Assembly (NCBI RefSeq): GCF_001889405.1
Contig: NZ_CP017921.1
Location: 944,057-1,008,056, forward strand
Reading direction: 5' to 3'
DNA: 64,000 bases
DNA from: Methanohalophilus halophilus
Lineage (GTDB): Archaea > Halobacteriota > Methanosarcinia > Methanosarcinales > Methanosarcinaceae
Positions 35,242-43,236 of the stretch are shown one piece after another (position 1 is the first letter of the stretch; every line of letters starts with the position of its first letter). Under the pieces are notes generated by a model. The model ran no database searches, had not been told where the DNA came from, and worked only from the letters and a program-made list of their open reading frames with translations. Position numbers and translations under genes: made by a program.

Positions 35242-37056
35242 TCATTTTTGTTCCCTGAGCTTTTCGGCAATACGCCTTGAGAGTGCCTTTCCGATACCTT
35301 CAATTTCTGCGATCTCTTTTTCCTCAGCCTCTCTGACCTTTTCCACAGATCCGAAATGTTGCAGAAGCTCTTTCTTTTTCTTTTCCCCTATTCCTTCAAT
35401 CCCATCCAGTTCGGAATGGGAAAGTCTTGCTGACCTTCTTTTCCTGTGGGAAGCCACTGCAAACCTGTGTGCTTCATCCCTGATCTGCATTAGTATTTTT
35501 AGTGCAGGAGATTTTTTTGGCAGAATCAGCAGTTTACGGGGATGGGTGTCTGGAAAAATTATATGTTCAAATTTCTTGGCAAGGCCGATTACAGGTATAT
35601 TCATCTGCAGTTTTTGTAATTCCCGGTTTGCGGCGTTGACCTGTCCTTCTCCCCCATCGATAAGTATGAGGTCAGGCATGGCTTGTTTATCTTCTTTCAT
35701 GCGGGAGTATCGCCTGTCAACAGCTTCGGCCATCATGGCAAAATCATCAATTCCTTCAACACCTTTGATATTGTAATGCCTGTAATCGGCTTTTGAAGGT
35801 GTACCGTTTTTGAACACCACCATCGAAGCTACCGGGTCACTTCCCGATATATTGGATATGTCAAAACCTTCTATGTGCCGGGGCAGTGTACCAATTCCCA
35901 GTTTTTCCTGCAGGGTCTCGAGCCCTTTCAGTGTCCCCTCCTTTTTTGCTTTCTCCGTGTTTGTCCTCTCTCGGGCCATTGTGGCATTTTTCATCGCCAT
36001 ATCAAGGAGTTTTTTCTTTTCCCCTATCCGGGGAATGTTCAGGGTGACTTTCCTGCCAGCCTTTTCAGAAAGCCATTTCAGGATTACTTCTTCTTCTGGA
36101 GGCATTTCCGGAACAACAATTTCGGGAGGTACAGGGGAATCCTGATAGTATTGCTTAATGAATTCGGCGATAATTTCAGAGGAAGTACTTTTACCCCGGT
36201 TCAATTCAAAATCCGCTCTCCCAACCATGTTGCCACTTCGGACATAGAAAAGCTGGACATAGATGTCTTTTTCATCCACATGCAACCCGATTACATCCCT
36301 GTCATCGATTCCTGCAGTTGTCCTTTGCTGTTTTGCAAGTTCCCTTAAGCCTTCAATCTGGTCCCGGATAACCGAAGCTGCTTCATATCGCTGTTTTTCT
36401 GCGTATTCCTGCATTTGCTGTCTGAGTTTGCCCAGCAGGTCACCGGTGTCCCCCCTGAGGTATTTTACTGCTGCCTTCACATTATCCCTGTATTCTTCCG
36501 CATCCACATCTCCTGTACAGGGTCCCATGCAGCGATTTATATGATAGTTCAGACAGGGCCTTTTCTTCTGGGCGGGATTGCCGTGACACCTGCGGATTTT
36601 GAAGATCTGGGATATCAGGTCAAGGGTGGTGCGCACCGGCTTTACACTGGTGTATGGACCAAAATACACAGCATCATCCATTAACCTGCGTCTGACCAGA
36701 TATATGCGCGGGTATCTGGAATTGACGGTGACCTTCACATAGGGATAACGTTTGTCATCCTTAAGGCTGATATTGTACCTGGGCCTGTTCTTTTTTATCA
36801 GGTTGGCTTCCAGGATCAGGGCTTCAACTTCTGTGGATGTAACTATGTATTCTATGTCCCTGATCTTGCTAACAAGGACCTTTGTTTTGGGACTCTTGTT
36901 TTTGTCAGTCTGGAAGTACTGACTGACCCTTTTCTTCAGGTCCCTGGCTTTACCGATGTAGATAATGGTATCATTTGCATCCTTCATCAGGTATACGCCG
37001 GGCAGGTGGGGGAAATCCGATATGTCCGGATGTCGCGGGGCAACATTTTCACTCAT
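35242..37056 (-). CDS. uvrC: UvrABC system protein C
   Basis: UvrC makes both incisions in nucleotide excision repair. The 604-residue protein has the GIY-YIG domain (PGVYLMKDANDTIIYIGKARDLKKRV, about 18-43), a conserved Cys-containing segment RRCHGNPAQKKRPCLNYHINRCMGPC, the UVR motif near 210, the RNase H-like C-terminal nuclease (EGFDISNISGSDPVASMVVF and LILIDGGEGQVNAA) and C-terminal helix-hairpin-helix repeats. Uvr genes in Methanosarcinaceae are of bacterial origin. It is coupled by a 4-bp overlap to the RNase H-like gene. Confidence 0.95.
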   Translation of the reverse strand: MSENVAPRHPDISDFPHLPGVYLMKDANDTIIYIGKARDLKKRVSQYFQTDKNKSPKTKVLVSKIRDIEYIVTSTEVEALILEANLIKKNRPRYNISLKDDKRYPYVKVTVNSRYPRIYLVRRRLMDDAVYFGPYTSVKPVRTTLDLISQIFKIRRCHGNPAQKKRPCLNYHINRCMGPCTGDVDAEEYRDNVKAAVKYLRGDTGDLLGKLRQQMQEYAEKQRYEAASVIRDQIEGLRELAKQQRTTAGIDDRDVIGLHVDEKDIYVQLFYVRSGNMVGRADFELNRGKSTSSEIIAEFIKQYYQDSPVPPEIVVPEMPPEEEVILKWLSEKAGRKVTLNIPRIGEKKKLLDMAMKNATMARERTNTEKAKKEGTLKGLETLQEKLGIGTLPRHIEGFDISNISGSDPVASMVVFKNGTPSKADYRHYNIKGVEGIDDFAMMAEAVDRRYSRMKEDKQAMPDLILIDGGEGQVNAANRELQKLQMNIPVIGLAKKFEHIIFPDTHPRKLLILPKKSPALKILMQIRDEAHRFAVASHRKRRSARLSHSELDGIEGIGEKKKKELLQHFGSVEKVREAEEKEIAEIEGIGKALSRRIAEKLREQK

Positions 37057-37817
37057 TTATGTGTTGTGCACCCCTTGTAGCAGTGTTCAACGAACCTCTC
37101 ATATGTAATATCCAGGATGGTTTCCAGATTCACTATATCTTCCCGGTTGTACTCAAGAAGCAGGTCAAGGGCTTCTTCTTTTCCTTTTTCATATTCCTTC
37201 CACAGGCGCACGGCTTCAAAACCGTCCATGCCTTCAGTCTCTTCGGAGCGGTTGATTCCCAGCATGTGTTCTATATTCTTCAGTCCGCCTTTCAAACCTA
37301 TTCTCCTTAATGGATACATAAGATCGGTATGCATTTGCTCCATTGTGATCTGAGGGAACTCTCTCTGTATAAAGGGAAGGTCAAAACGCGCACCATTGAA
37401 AGTCACCAGGAAATCGTATTGTTCCATCTCCTGTACTATTTCTTCCAGATTTATGCCCCGCACGAAACTTTTCACATCTTTGCCGTCATAAACTCCAATG
37501 ACAGTTATTTTAGAGGATGAAGGTGAAAGCCCTGTGGTTTCAATATCCACGTAGGCTACAGAGTCCGAAAAATTACGGAATCCTCTCCAGTGTTCGGATG
37601 CAGGTATCGATTTTGCAAAATAAGGGATATCGCGTATCTCCAGTTTTTCGATGGAGTTTTCAATTTCCATTGCAATTTTATCTTTTTTGGAACCCGGGAG
37701 TTTTATTGAGCTTTTATTCTGCAGGAAATCATTCCATGTGGTGATCCCACCGGACCATATCTTCCTCTCGGTTTCTTTCCCGATACCCGGGATGTGGATA
37801 TAAGTACTTGTAAGCAT
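37053..37817 (-). CDS. RNase H-like 3'-5' exonuclease (DEDDy, YprB-like)
   Basis: The 254-residue protein has a short helix-hairpin-helix segment at the N-terminus (HIPGIGKETERKIWSGGI) and a DEDD nuclease core: VAYVDIETTGLS, LVTFNGARFDLPFI and the final YNREDIVNLETI, where Tyr and Asp fit the DEDDy class. I start it at ATG 37817, 5 bases after GGTGA. Its stop overlaps the uvrC ATG, so both are likely part of one repair operon. Confidence 0.82.
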   Translation of the reverse strand: MLTSTYIHIPGIGKETERKIWSGGITTWNDFLQNKSSIKLPGSKKDKIAMEIENSIEKLEIRDIPYFAKSIPASEHWRGFRNFSDSVAYVDIETTGLSPSSSKITVIGVYDGKDVKSFVRGINLEEIVQEMEQYDFLVTFNGARFDLPFIQREFPQITMEQMHTDLMYPLRRIGLKGGLKNIEHMLGINRSEETEGMDGFEAVRLWKEYEKGKEEALDLLLEYNREDIVNLETILDITYERFVEHCYKGCTTHK

Positions 37818-37955
37818 TAATGTCACCAATATTTTATATGATGGATTCAGCTCATGTAATTAAATTTGCCAGAATATATATCATTTAAGAAAATGTATTT
37901 ATATATATGATCAACGTAAATTCTTATACAATATACAACTATAACAGGGAATAAC

Positions 37956-38219
37956 ATGCGCGCAGATATTACATCACTCTTTGGGTTAAACGTATATACC
38001 AACCTCGGTACTTATGTGGGTAAAGTTGACGATCTTGTAATGAACGTAGACGAGGGAGTAATAAGTGGTCTTGCTCTTTCTGACATCAGCCGTGATTTTT
38101 TCGATGTGCCTACAAGGGGTGTCATAATTCCCTATCGCTGGGTAGTCACAAGCGGGGACATCGTTCTTATCAGGGATGTTGTCAGCAAATTCAGGAAAAA
38201 AGAGCAAGTAGAAGACTGA
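37956..38219 (+). CDS. PRC-barrel domain protein
   Basis: The 87-residue protein is a single PRC-barrel: GLNVYTNLGTYVGKVDDLVMNVDEGVISGLAL, then GVIIPYRWVVTSGDIVLIRDVV, with a charged C-terminus. Archaeal PRC-barrel proteins include CdpB-type cell-division factors and proteins tied to RNA metabolism. AGGGA lies 5-6 bases before the ATG. thg1 starts 7 bp later, so the two are probably cotranscribed. Confidence 0.85.
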   Translation: MRADITSLFGLNVYTNLGTYVGKVDDLVMNVDEGVISGLALSDISRDFFDVPTRGVIIPYRWVVTSGDIVLIRDVVSKFRKKEQVED

Positions 38220-38226
38220 TCATCTC

Positions 38227-38958
38227 ATGAAAGAGCGAGAGATCTATGCCGATTTGCGTTGTGTATCTCCGGTAATTCTTCGCGTAGATGGCAGGAACTT
38301 CCAGCGTACCCTGAAAAAAGAAGGGTTTGAAAAACCCTATGATCTTTTCTTTGCCACCTGTATGGCCGATTCGATAGAGTTGTTTTTTAAAAAGAGCAAC
38401 ATGAACCCGGTTTTTGCATACACTTTTTCTGATGAGGCAAACATCGTATTCAAGGATTTACCCTTTGACAGAAGAGTGGAGAAACTTGATTCGGTTGTAC
38501 CTTCATTTTTGAGCAGTGCTTTTACCCTTTTTTCAGGAATTGCGGAACCTGTGGCTTTTGACTGCCGCGTGATTCCTGTATGCAATGACCATTTTACTGA
38601 ATATATGCAGTGGCGACAACAGGAAGCCTGGCGCAATTTTGTTAGTTCTTATGGTTATTATACTCTTATAGATGAAGGTATGGACAGAAAGAGTGCAGCT
38701 TCAGTAATGCATGGTAAGAAATCACAGGACATACATGAGATGATGTTTGAAAGAGGCACGAATCTGGCAAAGAAACCTGCATGGCAAAGGCGAGGTGTGG
38801 CTGTATACAGGGAAAAATATCCAATAGAAGGATATAATCCTCTTCTGGAGGAAATGACACATTCCACACGTACACGTATATCCCAGGATTGGGATTTGCC
38901 TCTTTTCAGTACAGAAGAGGGAGATAATTTCCTCAAAAGACATATATCTCTGGATTGA
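38227..38958 (+). CDS. thg1: tRNA-His guanylyltransferase (Thg1)
   Basis: Thg1 adds or repairs nucleotides at the 5' end of tRNA by reverse (3'-5') polymerisation. The 243-residue protein has the catalytic carboxylates in RVDGRNF (Asp21) and FSDEAN (Asp69), the HINN-like region replaced by NDHFTEYMQWRQQEAWRNF, and the C-terminal FERGTNLAKKPAWQRRGVAVY. Methanosarcina acetivorans Thg1 contains an in-frame TAG read as pyrrolysine; here the whole frame is open with no TAG. Confidence 0.92.
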   Translation: MKEREIYADLRCVSPVILRVDGRNFQRTLKKEGFEKPYDLFFATCMADSIELFFKKSNMNPVFAYTFSDEANIVFKDLPFDRRVEKLDSVVPSFLSSAFTLFSGIAEPVAFDCRVIPVCNDHFTEYMQWRQQEAWRNFVSSYGYYTLIDEGMDRKSAASVMHGKKSQDIHEMMFERGTNLAKKPAWQRRGVAVYREKYPIEGYNPLLEEMTHSTRTRISQDWDLPLFSTEEGDNFLKRHISLD

Positions 38959-39017
38959 ATAGAGATTGCACAATTATTGACCTTATTATCAGTTAAATTA
39001 TTTTATGCGGTGACTCC

Positions 39018-39971
39018 ATGGACAGAATAGATCTTGTTAAAAGGAATGCTCAGGAAATTGTTACAGAGAAGGAACTTTATGGACTGATGGAAACAAAAGC
39101 AGAGCCATCGGCCTACACCGGTTACGAACCAAGCGGTAAGATACATATGGGCCACGTGCTTACCGTAAACAAATTGATCGACCTTCAGAAGGCCGGCTTC
39201 AATATTACGGTACTACTTGCAGATGTGCACGCTTTCCTGAATCAGAAAGGTACTATGGAAGAAGTAAAACAAATTGCTGATTACAACAGGAGATGCTTCC
39301 TCGCACTGGGACTTGATCCCGATAAAACCAATTTTGTTTATGGTTCGGATTTCCAGCTGGGTGAGGAATATATGCTCAATGTACTCAAACTCACCTGTAC
39401 CACTTCCCTGAACAGGGCGCGCCGCAGTATGGATGAGGTCGGAAGGACAATGGATGATCCGCGGGTTTCCCAGATGGTCTATCCAATAATGCAGGCCATT
39501 GATATTGCTATGCTTGATGTTGATGTAGCTGTGGGAGGAATTGATCAGCGTAAGATACACATGCTTGCCCGTGAAGGACTGCCTGGCATGGGTTACAGGG
39601 CACCGATATGTCTTCATACTCCCATCCTGCTGGGACTTGACGGCGATAAAATGGCATCTTCCAGGGGTAATTATATTTCTGTGGATGATGATGAGGCAGC
39701 CATCAAGAAAAAGATGAAAAAAGCTTTCTGTCCTGCTGGTGAGGTAGTCGATAATCCTGTGTTACAGCTCTTCCGTTACCATATATTACCCCGTTATGAA
39801 GAGGTCGTGTTCGAAAGGCCTGAAAAATTTGGTGGCAATCTTACATGCAATGGTTACGAGGAACTTGTAAAAATCTTTGAAGATGGAACACTGCACCCAA
39901 TGGATCTAAAAAACGGTGCTGTAAAATACATGAGCCTGTTACTTGCCCCTGTCAGGGAAGTTCTCCTGTAA
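39018..39971 (+). CDS. tyrS: Tyrosyl-tRNA synthetase
   Basis: The 317-residue archaeal-type class I enzyme has the HIGH-like motif HMGH (43-46, after GYEPSGKI) and the KMSKS-like DGDKMASSRGNYISVDD. The tyrosine-binding pieces YGSDFQLGEEY and QAIDIAMLDVDVAVGGIDQRK are present. GGTGA lies 5 bases before the ATG. It follows thg1 on the same strand after 60 bp. Confidence 0.97.
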   Translation: MDRIDLVKRNAQEIVTEKELYGLMETKAEPSAYTGYEPSGKIHMGHVLTVNKLIDLQKAGFNITVLLADVHAFLNQKGTMEEVKQIADYNRRCFLALGLDPDKTNFVYGSDFQLGEEYMLNVLKLTCTTSLNRARRSMDEVGRTMDDPRVSQMVYPIMQAIDIAMLDVDVAVGGIDQRKIHMLAREGLPGMGYRAPICLHTPILLGLDGDKMASSRGNYISVDDDEAAIKKKMKKAFCPAGEVVDNPVLQLFRYHILPRYEEVVFERPEKFGGNLTCNGYEELVKIFEDGTLHPMDLKNGAVKYMSLLLAPVREVLL

Positions 39972-40032
39972 ATCCCCACAATAACATATATAATGTTTGC
40001 AGGCAGATATTTAGCATTAAACCGGGGGAAAC

Positions 40033-41187
40033 ATGAAATATACATTTCAGGATTCTACTGATCTGCCTGTACAGCGGGATTTCATTGAGGATTTAAAGAA
40101 CTTTGTGGATGCCTGTTCCAAAGTTCTTCCTGTAGAAAAGGAGGCTATTGAAAAAAATGAAAATTATCGTAAAAGCACCTATTCTCTTGAAAAGGCACTG
40201 GAGGAACTGAACAGTTCCAACGATAAAGTTGTGGACTGTGTCAAGTCCCTTGATTCTGATTTTGCCGGCCACCATCTGGATGAATATAAAAGATCAGTTC
40301 TGGACGCCTGTGATAGGGCTGCACAGGAAGGGTTGGAACAGGTAAATCTCTCCATCGAAAAGGAAAGAAATGACTATAACAAATTCATGAATTCTGTTGG
40401 CAGTCAGGTCCTTTCTATGTTGAATCCTCTTTTTGAAGGCGGAATTTATGGTTCTCATGAAAGCTATTCCATGGAAGCGGAAAATGGCCACTTAATCGGC
40501 AAGAAGATATCAACCCTGGGCTCAATGCAATCTTTCTTTGAATTGGGTTATAACAGGTCTTCTGTTGCGATAAAAGATCTGATTGATACTCTTTTCATCC
40601 CCACGTGGACACGTGCCGGATTAATATCCAAGGAAAAAAAGATCAAAATGGAAGACCTGTCCGAGTATTTACTGAAATCGTTTGAGTATGATGGCAATGA
40701 ACATGTGGAAGCCTCTTTCAGCAATAAAAAGGCAGACCATTCTCTGAAAATCATTTCAGATGGCGATGAGTATTCCGTGATTTTTGATGATACTGATATT
40801 ACTGCAGACCCTGCGCTTTTTAAATCAATAACTCTCGAAGAGATTGATTCACTTATCAAAAACCTTGTGGATTTTGCCCGGTCCAATATTGCTTCCCGCA
40901 AACTTGTCAATTTGATGGCCGGTGATGAGAGTGCAATTTACAGCAATGAGATATTTGACTGCTTAAAGGCCGTTGCAGAACAGTATTCAGACATTATAAC
41001 CCAATGTCGTGAAAGAGGATATGTTAAGGGTGAAATTACCATCAAGATCGAGCAAGAAGATGGAACACGCACTGAAAAATACGTGGATCGAAGCGAAATA
41101 TTCAACCGTCTTTCTGAACTTGGCAGTGAAGGATTGGAGATTGCGGGTATTCTCGGGGTTGAATCTTTCAAAAGCGGTTCCCATTAA
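40033..41187 (+). CDS. Hypothetical coiled-coil protein
   Basis: The 384-residue acidic protein has no motif I recognise. Residues 1-130 are helical with coiled-coil character (VEKEAIEKNENYRKSTYSLEK onwards and LEQVNLSIEKERNDYNKFM). A middle domain near 200-280 looks beta-rich (VEASFSNKKADHSLKIISDGDEYSVIFDD), and the last 100 residues are helical again. No signal peptide or membrane helix is seen. GGGGGAA precedes the ATG. It stands as a single gene after tyrS. Confidence 0.7.
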   Translation: MKYTFQDSTDLPVQRDFIEDLKNFVDACSKVLPVEKEAIEKNENYRKSTYSLEKALEELNSSNDKVVDCVKSLDSDFAGHHLDEYKRSVLDACDRAAQEGLEQVNLSIEKERNDYNKFMNSVGSQVLSMLNPLFEGGIYGSHESYSMEAENGHLIGKKISTLGSMQSFFELGYNRSSVAIKDLIDTLFIPTWTRAGLISKEKKIKMEDLSEYLLKSFEYDGNEHVEASFSNKKADHSLKIISDGDEYSVIFDDTDITADPALFKSITLEEIDSLIKNLVDFARSNIASRKLVNLMAGDESAIYSNEIFDCLKAVAEQYSDIITQCRERGYVKGEITIKIEQEDGTRTEKYVDRSEIFNRLSELGSEGLEIAGILGVESFKSGSH

Positions 41188-41263
41188 TTTTTCTTGCAGT
41201 CATGTATGATCTTTATTGCTGCTGCAAAAATAAAATGTAGACGGATATGTTATTGAATATATC

Positions 41264-41638
41264 TCAATCCTCTGTATCTGTATATTGATGTTCACATTCC
41301 GGATCCAGTTCACATATTATGTGAGCGGTTCCAAATACTTTTTCAACCGGTACTACAAATCCCATTCCACAACCAGGTTTGTCAAGACCCACGTCTTTTT
41401 GGATAAATTCCAATATGTTATCGGCATTTGAGGATTTGGCAACTGTTAGTACTATTTCCTTTTCAGGCTCAATTAAATTACCAAGAAAATGTTTCTTTTC
41501 ATGTACACCTGTGCCCCGCCCGAAAATAATTGTTCCACCCTTTGAACCTGCTTTACGGGATGCATTTATAACAGTATCTCCCCATCCCTTTTTCACGATT
41601 GTCACTATAAGGACAAGATCATCCACATCATTATTCAC
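41264..41638 (-). CDS. PII-like signalling protein
   Basis: The 124-residue protein has the ferredoxin-like PII fold: LIVTIVKKGWGDTVINASRKAGSKGGTIIFGRGTG (about 9-43), a short loop and EIVLTVAKSSNADNILEFI, then VGLDKPGCGMGFVVPVEKVFG. The T-loop tyrosine of GlnK is absent, so nucleotide or metabolite sensing without uridylylation is likely. Its start overlaps the upstream DUF1538 gene by 8 bp, which suggests it controls that membrane protein. Confidence 0.82.
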   Translation of the reverse strand: MNNDVDDLVLIVTIVKKGWGDTVINASRKAGSKGGTIIFGRGTGVHEKKHFLGNLIEPEKEIVLTVAKSSNADNILEFIQKDVGLDKPGCGMGFVVPVEKVFGTAHIICELDPECEHQYTDTED

Positions 41639-42365
41639 TGTCAGTTCCTCCTATGTATCTCATATATACACCTAACATCATGACAAATATAATAGGTGCC
41701 AGCGCTATCAATGCAATCATTCCAAATCCATCCACTATGGGATTGCTATCTGGTTGGGATGTGGCCACACCTACAGCCATTGACATAAGGAAGGTCACAG
41801 CCATTGGGCCGGTTGCCACACCTCCCGAGTCAAAAGCAATTGCTATAAAATCTTTATCACAAAACCATAATAGCACAAGGACAATCAGATAACCAGGAAC
41901 TATTATGTAAAGGAAAGGTATTCCATAAACCAGCTTGGTCATTGCGATGGCAACAAATGCAGCAACACTTACAGATAAGGTATAAAGCATTAAATTTGAT
42001 TTAATGTATCCACTTGATGATTCCTCTACCTGGTAGCATAATACTCTCACAGCGGGTTCTGCAAAAGTGGCCAGAAATCCCAACACAAAACCAACTGGTA
42101 TCAAAATCCACTTGGATTTTATTTGTCCAAAATAACTCCCAATCTCCAGACCAACCGGGAAAAATCCGTTGTAAACCCCATAGAGAAACAGTATCATTCC
42201 CATTGCAGTTATTGAAAGACCTGCCATGAGTTTTAGGAAATATGAGGAGGGAAATTTCAGATACAATAACTGGAATACAAGGAAAAAGATAACAAGTGGT
42301 AGCAGTGCTTCAAGAACTTCAAGAACCACGGCTAATAGGTCCTGGCTGTGTTCAACGGCAGTCAA
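41631..42365 (-). CDS. DUF1538 membrane protein (second copy)
   Basis: The 244-residue protein has about seven membrane helices and the DUF1538 signature IAFDSGGVATGPMAVTFLMSMAVGVA (about 175-200), with AEPAVRVL (about 100) as a second conserved spot. It is homologous to the gene just upstream, with which it overlaps by 4 bp, and to the PII-like gene downstream, with which it overlaps by 8 bp. It is probably a transporter half; the solute is unknown. Confidence 0.8.
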   Translation of the reverse strand: MTAVEHSQDLLAVVLEVLEALLPLVIFFLVFQLLYLKFPSSYFLKLMAGLSITAMGMILFLYGVYNGFFPVGLEIGSYFGQIKSKWILIPVGFVLGFLATFAEPAVRVLCYQVEESSSGYIKSNLMLYTLSVSVAAFVAIAMTKLVYGIPFLYIIVPGYLIVLVLLWFCDKDFIAIAFDSGGVATGPMAVTFLMSMAVGVATSQPDSNPIVDGFGMIALIALAPIIFVMMLGVYMRYIGGTDSE

Positions 42366-43054
42366 GGTACAAGTACCCCCAGGAGCATTACTGCGAGTAT
42401 GGGTCCAATAGAAGCAAGCCCTATCAGTCCAAAGCCTTCGGTAAGTGCAGATTTATCTCCGAGTACCGACACTGTACCTATTCCAAGTGCAAGGATTATA
42501 GGTACTGTCATGGGACCTGTAGTTACCCCACCTGCATCAAAAGCTATGGCCAGATAGTCGGGATTTGTAAAAAAGGATAATACCAGAATAATCAGGTACC
42601 CAACTGTAAATAGATATTTAATCGGGACTCCATAGGCGATTCTCAACATAGACACGGCCACAAAAAACCCAACCCCTGAGGCAATTGAGATAATCAGTAC
42701 ATTGCGAGAGATACTATCTTCTGAGACCGAATCTATCATTGAACTTAGTACCCTCACATCGGGTTCTGCAACAGTTGCCATAAATGATAAGATGAATGCA
42801 GAACCAAGGATGAACAATAAAGAATTGTGTTTTGATAATTCAGAACCAATTGATTCCCCAATGGGAAGCATGCCTATTTTGACACCCAGAAGAAAAAGAA
42901 TCATACCCAATATGACCATTAATGAACCCATAAAAAAAGATAGGAACATATCATGATTCATTCCAATTATGACCATGAGAAAAAATACTGCTACAGTTAA
43001 AGGAAGCACTGCCTGTATTACTTCCTTTGTAGTTTCTTTGAGGTCTTCTATCAT
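42362..43054 (-). CDS. DUF1538 membrane protein (first copy)
   Basis: The 230-residue protein is the first gene of the operon. Its motif IAFDAGGVTTGPMTVPIILALGIG parallels the AFDSGGVATGP motif of its neighbour, and AEPDVRVLSSMID parallels AEPAVRVL. About seven membrane helices are visible. Many bacterial DUF1538 proteins hold two such units in one chain, so the pair here probably forms one membrane complex, with the PII-like protein as regulator. Confidence 0.8.
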   Translation of the reverse strand: MIEDLKETTKEVIQAVLPLTVAVFFLMVIIGMNHDMFLSFFMGSLMVILGMILFLLGVKIGMLPIGESIGSELSKHNSLLFILGSAFILSFMATVAEPDVRVLSSMIDSVSEDSISRNVLIISIASGVGFFVAVSMLRIAYGVPIKYLFTVGYLIILVLSFFTNPDYLAIAFDAGGVTTGPMTVPIILALGIGTVSVLGDKSALTEGFGLIGLASIGPILAVMLLGVLVP

Positions 43055-43236
43055 TCGATCTCCAGGGATGTATCAATTAAAAAACACTTCTATCAGATTT
43101 ATGGTGCTAAATTATATGAGATTTTTGTTTTTTAAAAAGCACCGGGGGTTGAAATAATCAGGACATTTTTAATTTCAGGTTTAAAAACACCTTGAAATGA
43201 ATATATTTATTAGATATCTTCACATAATTCATTTTT

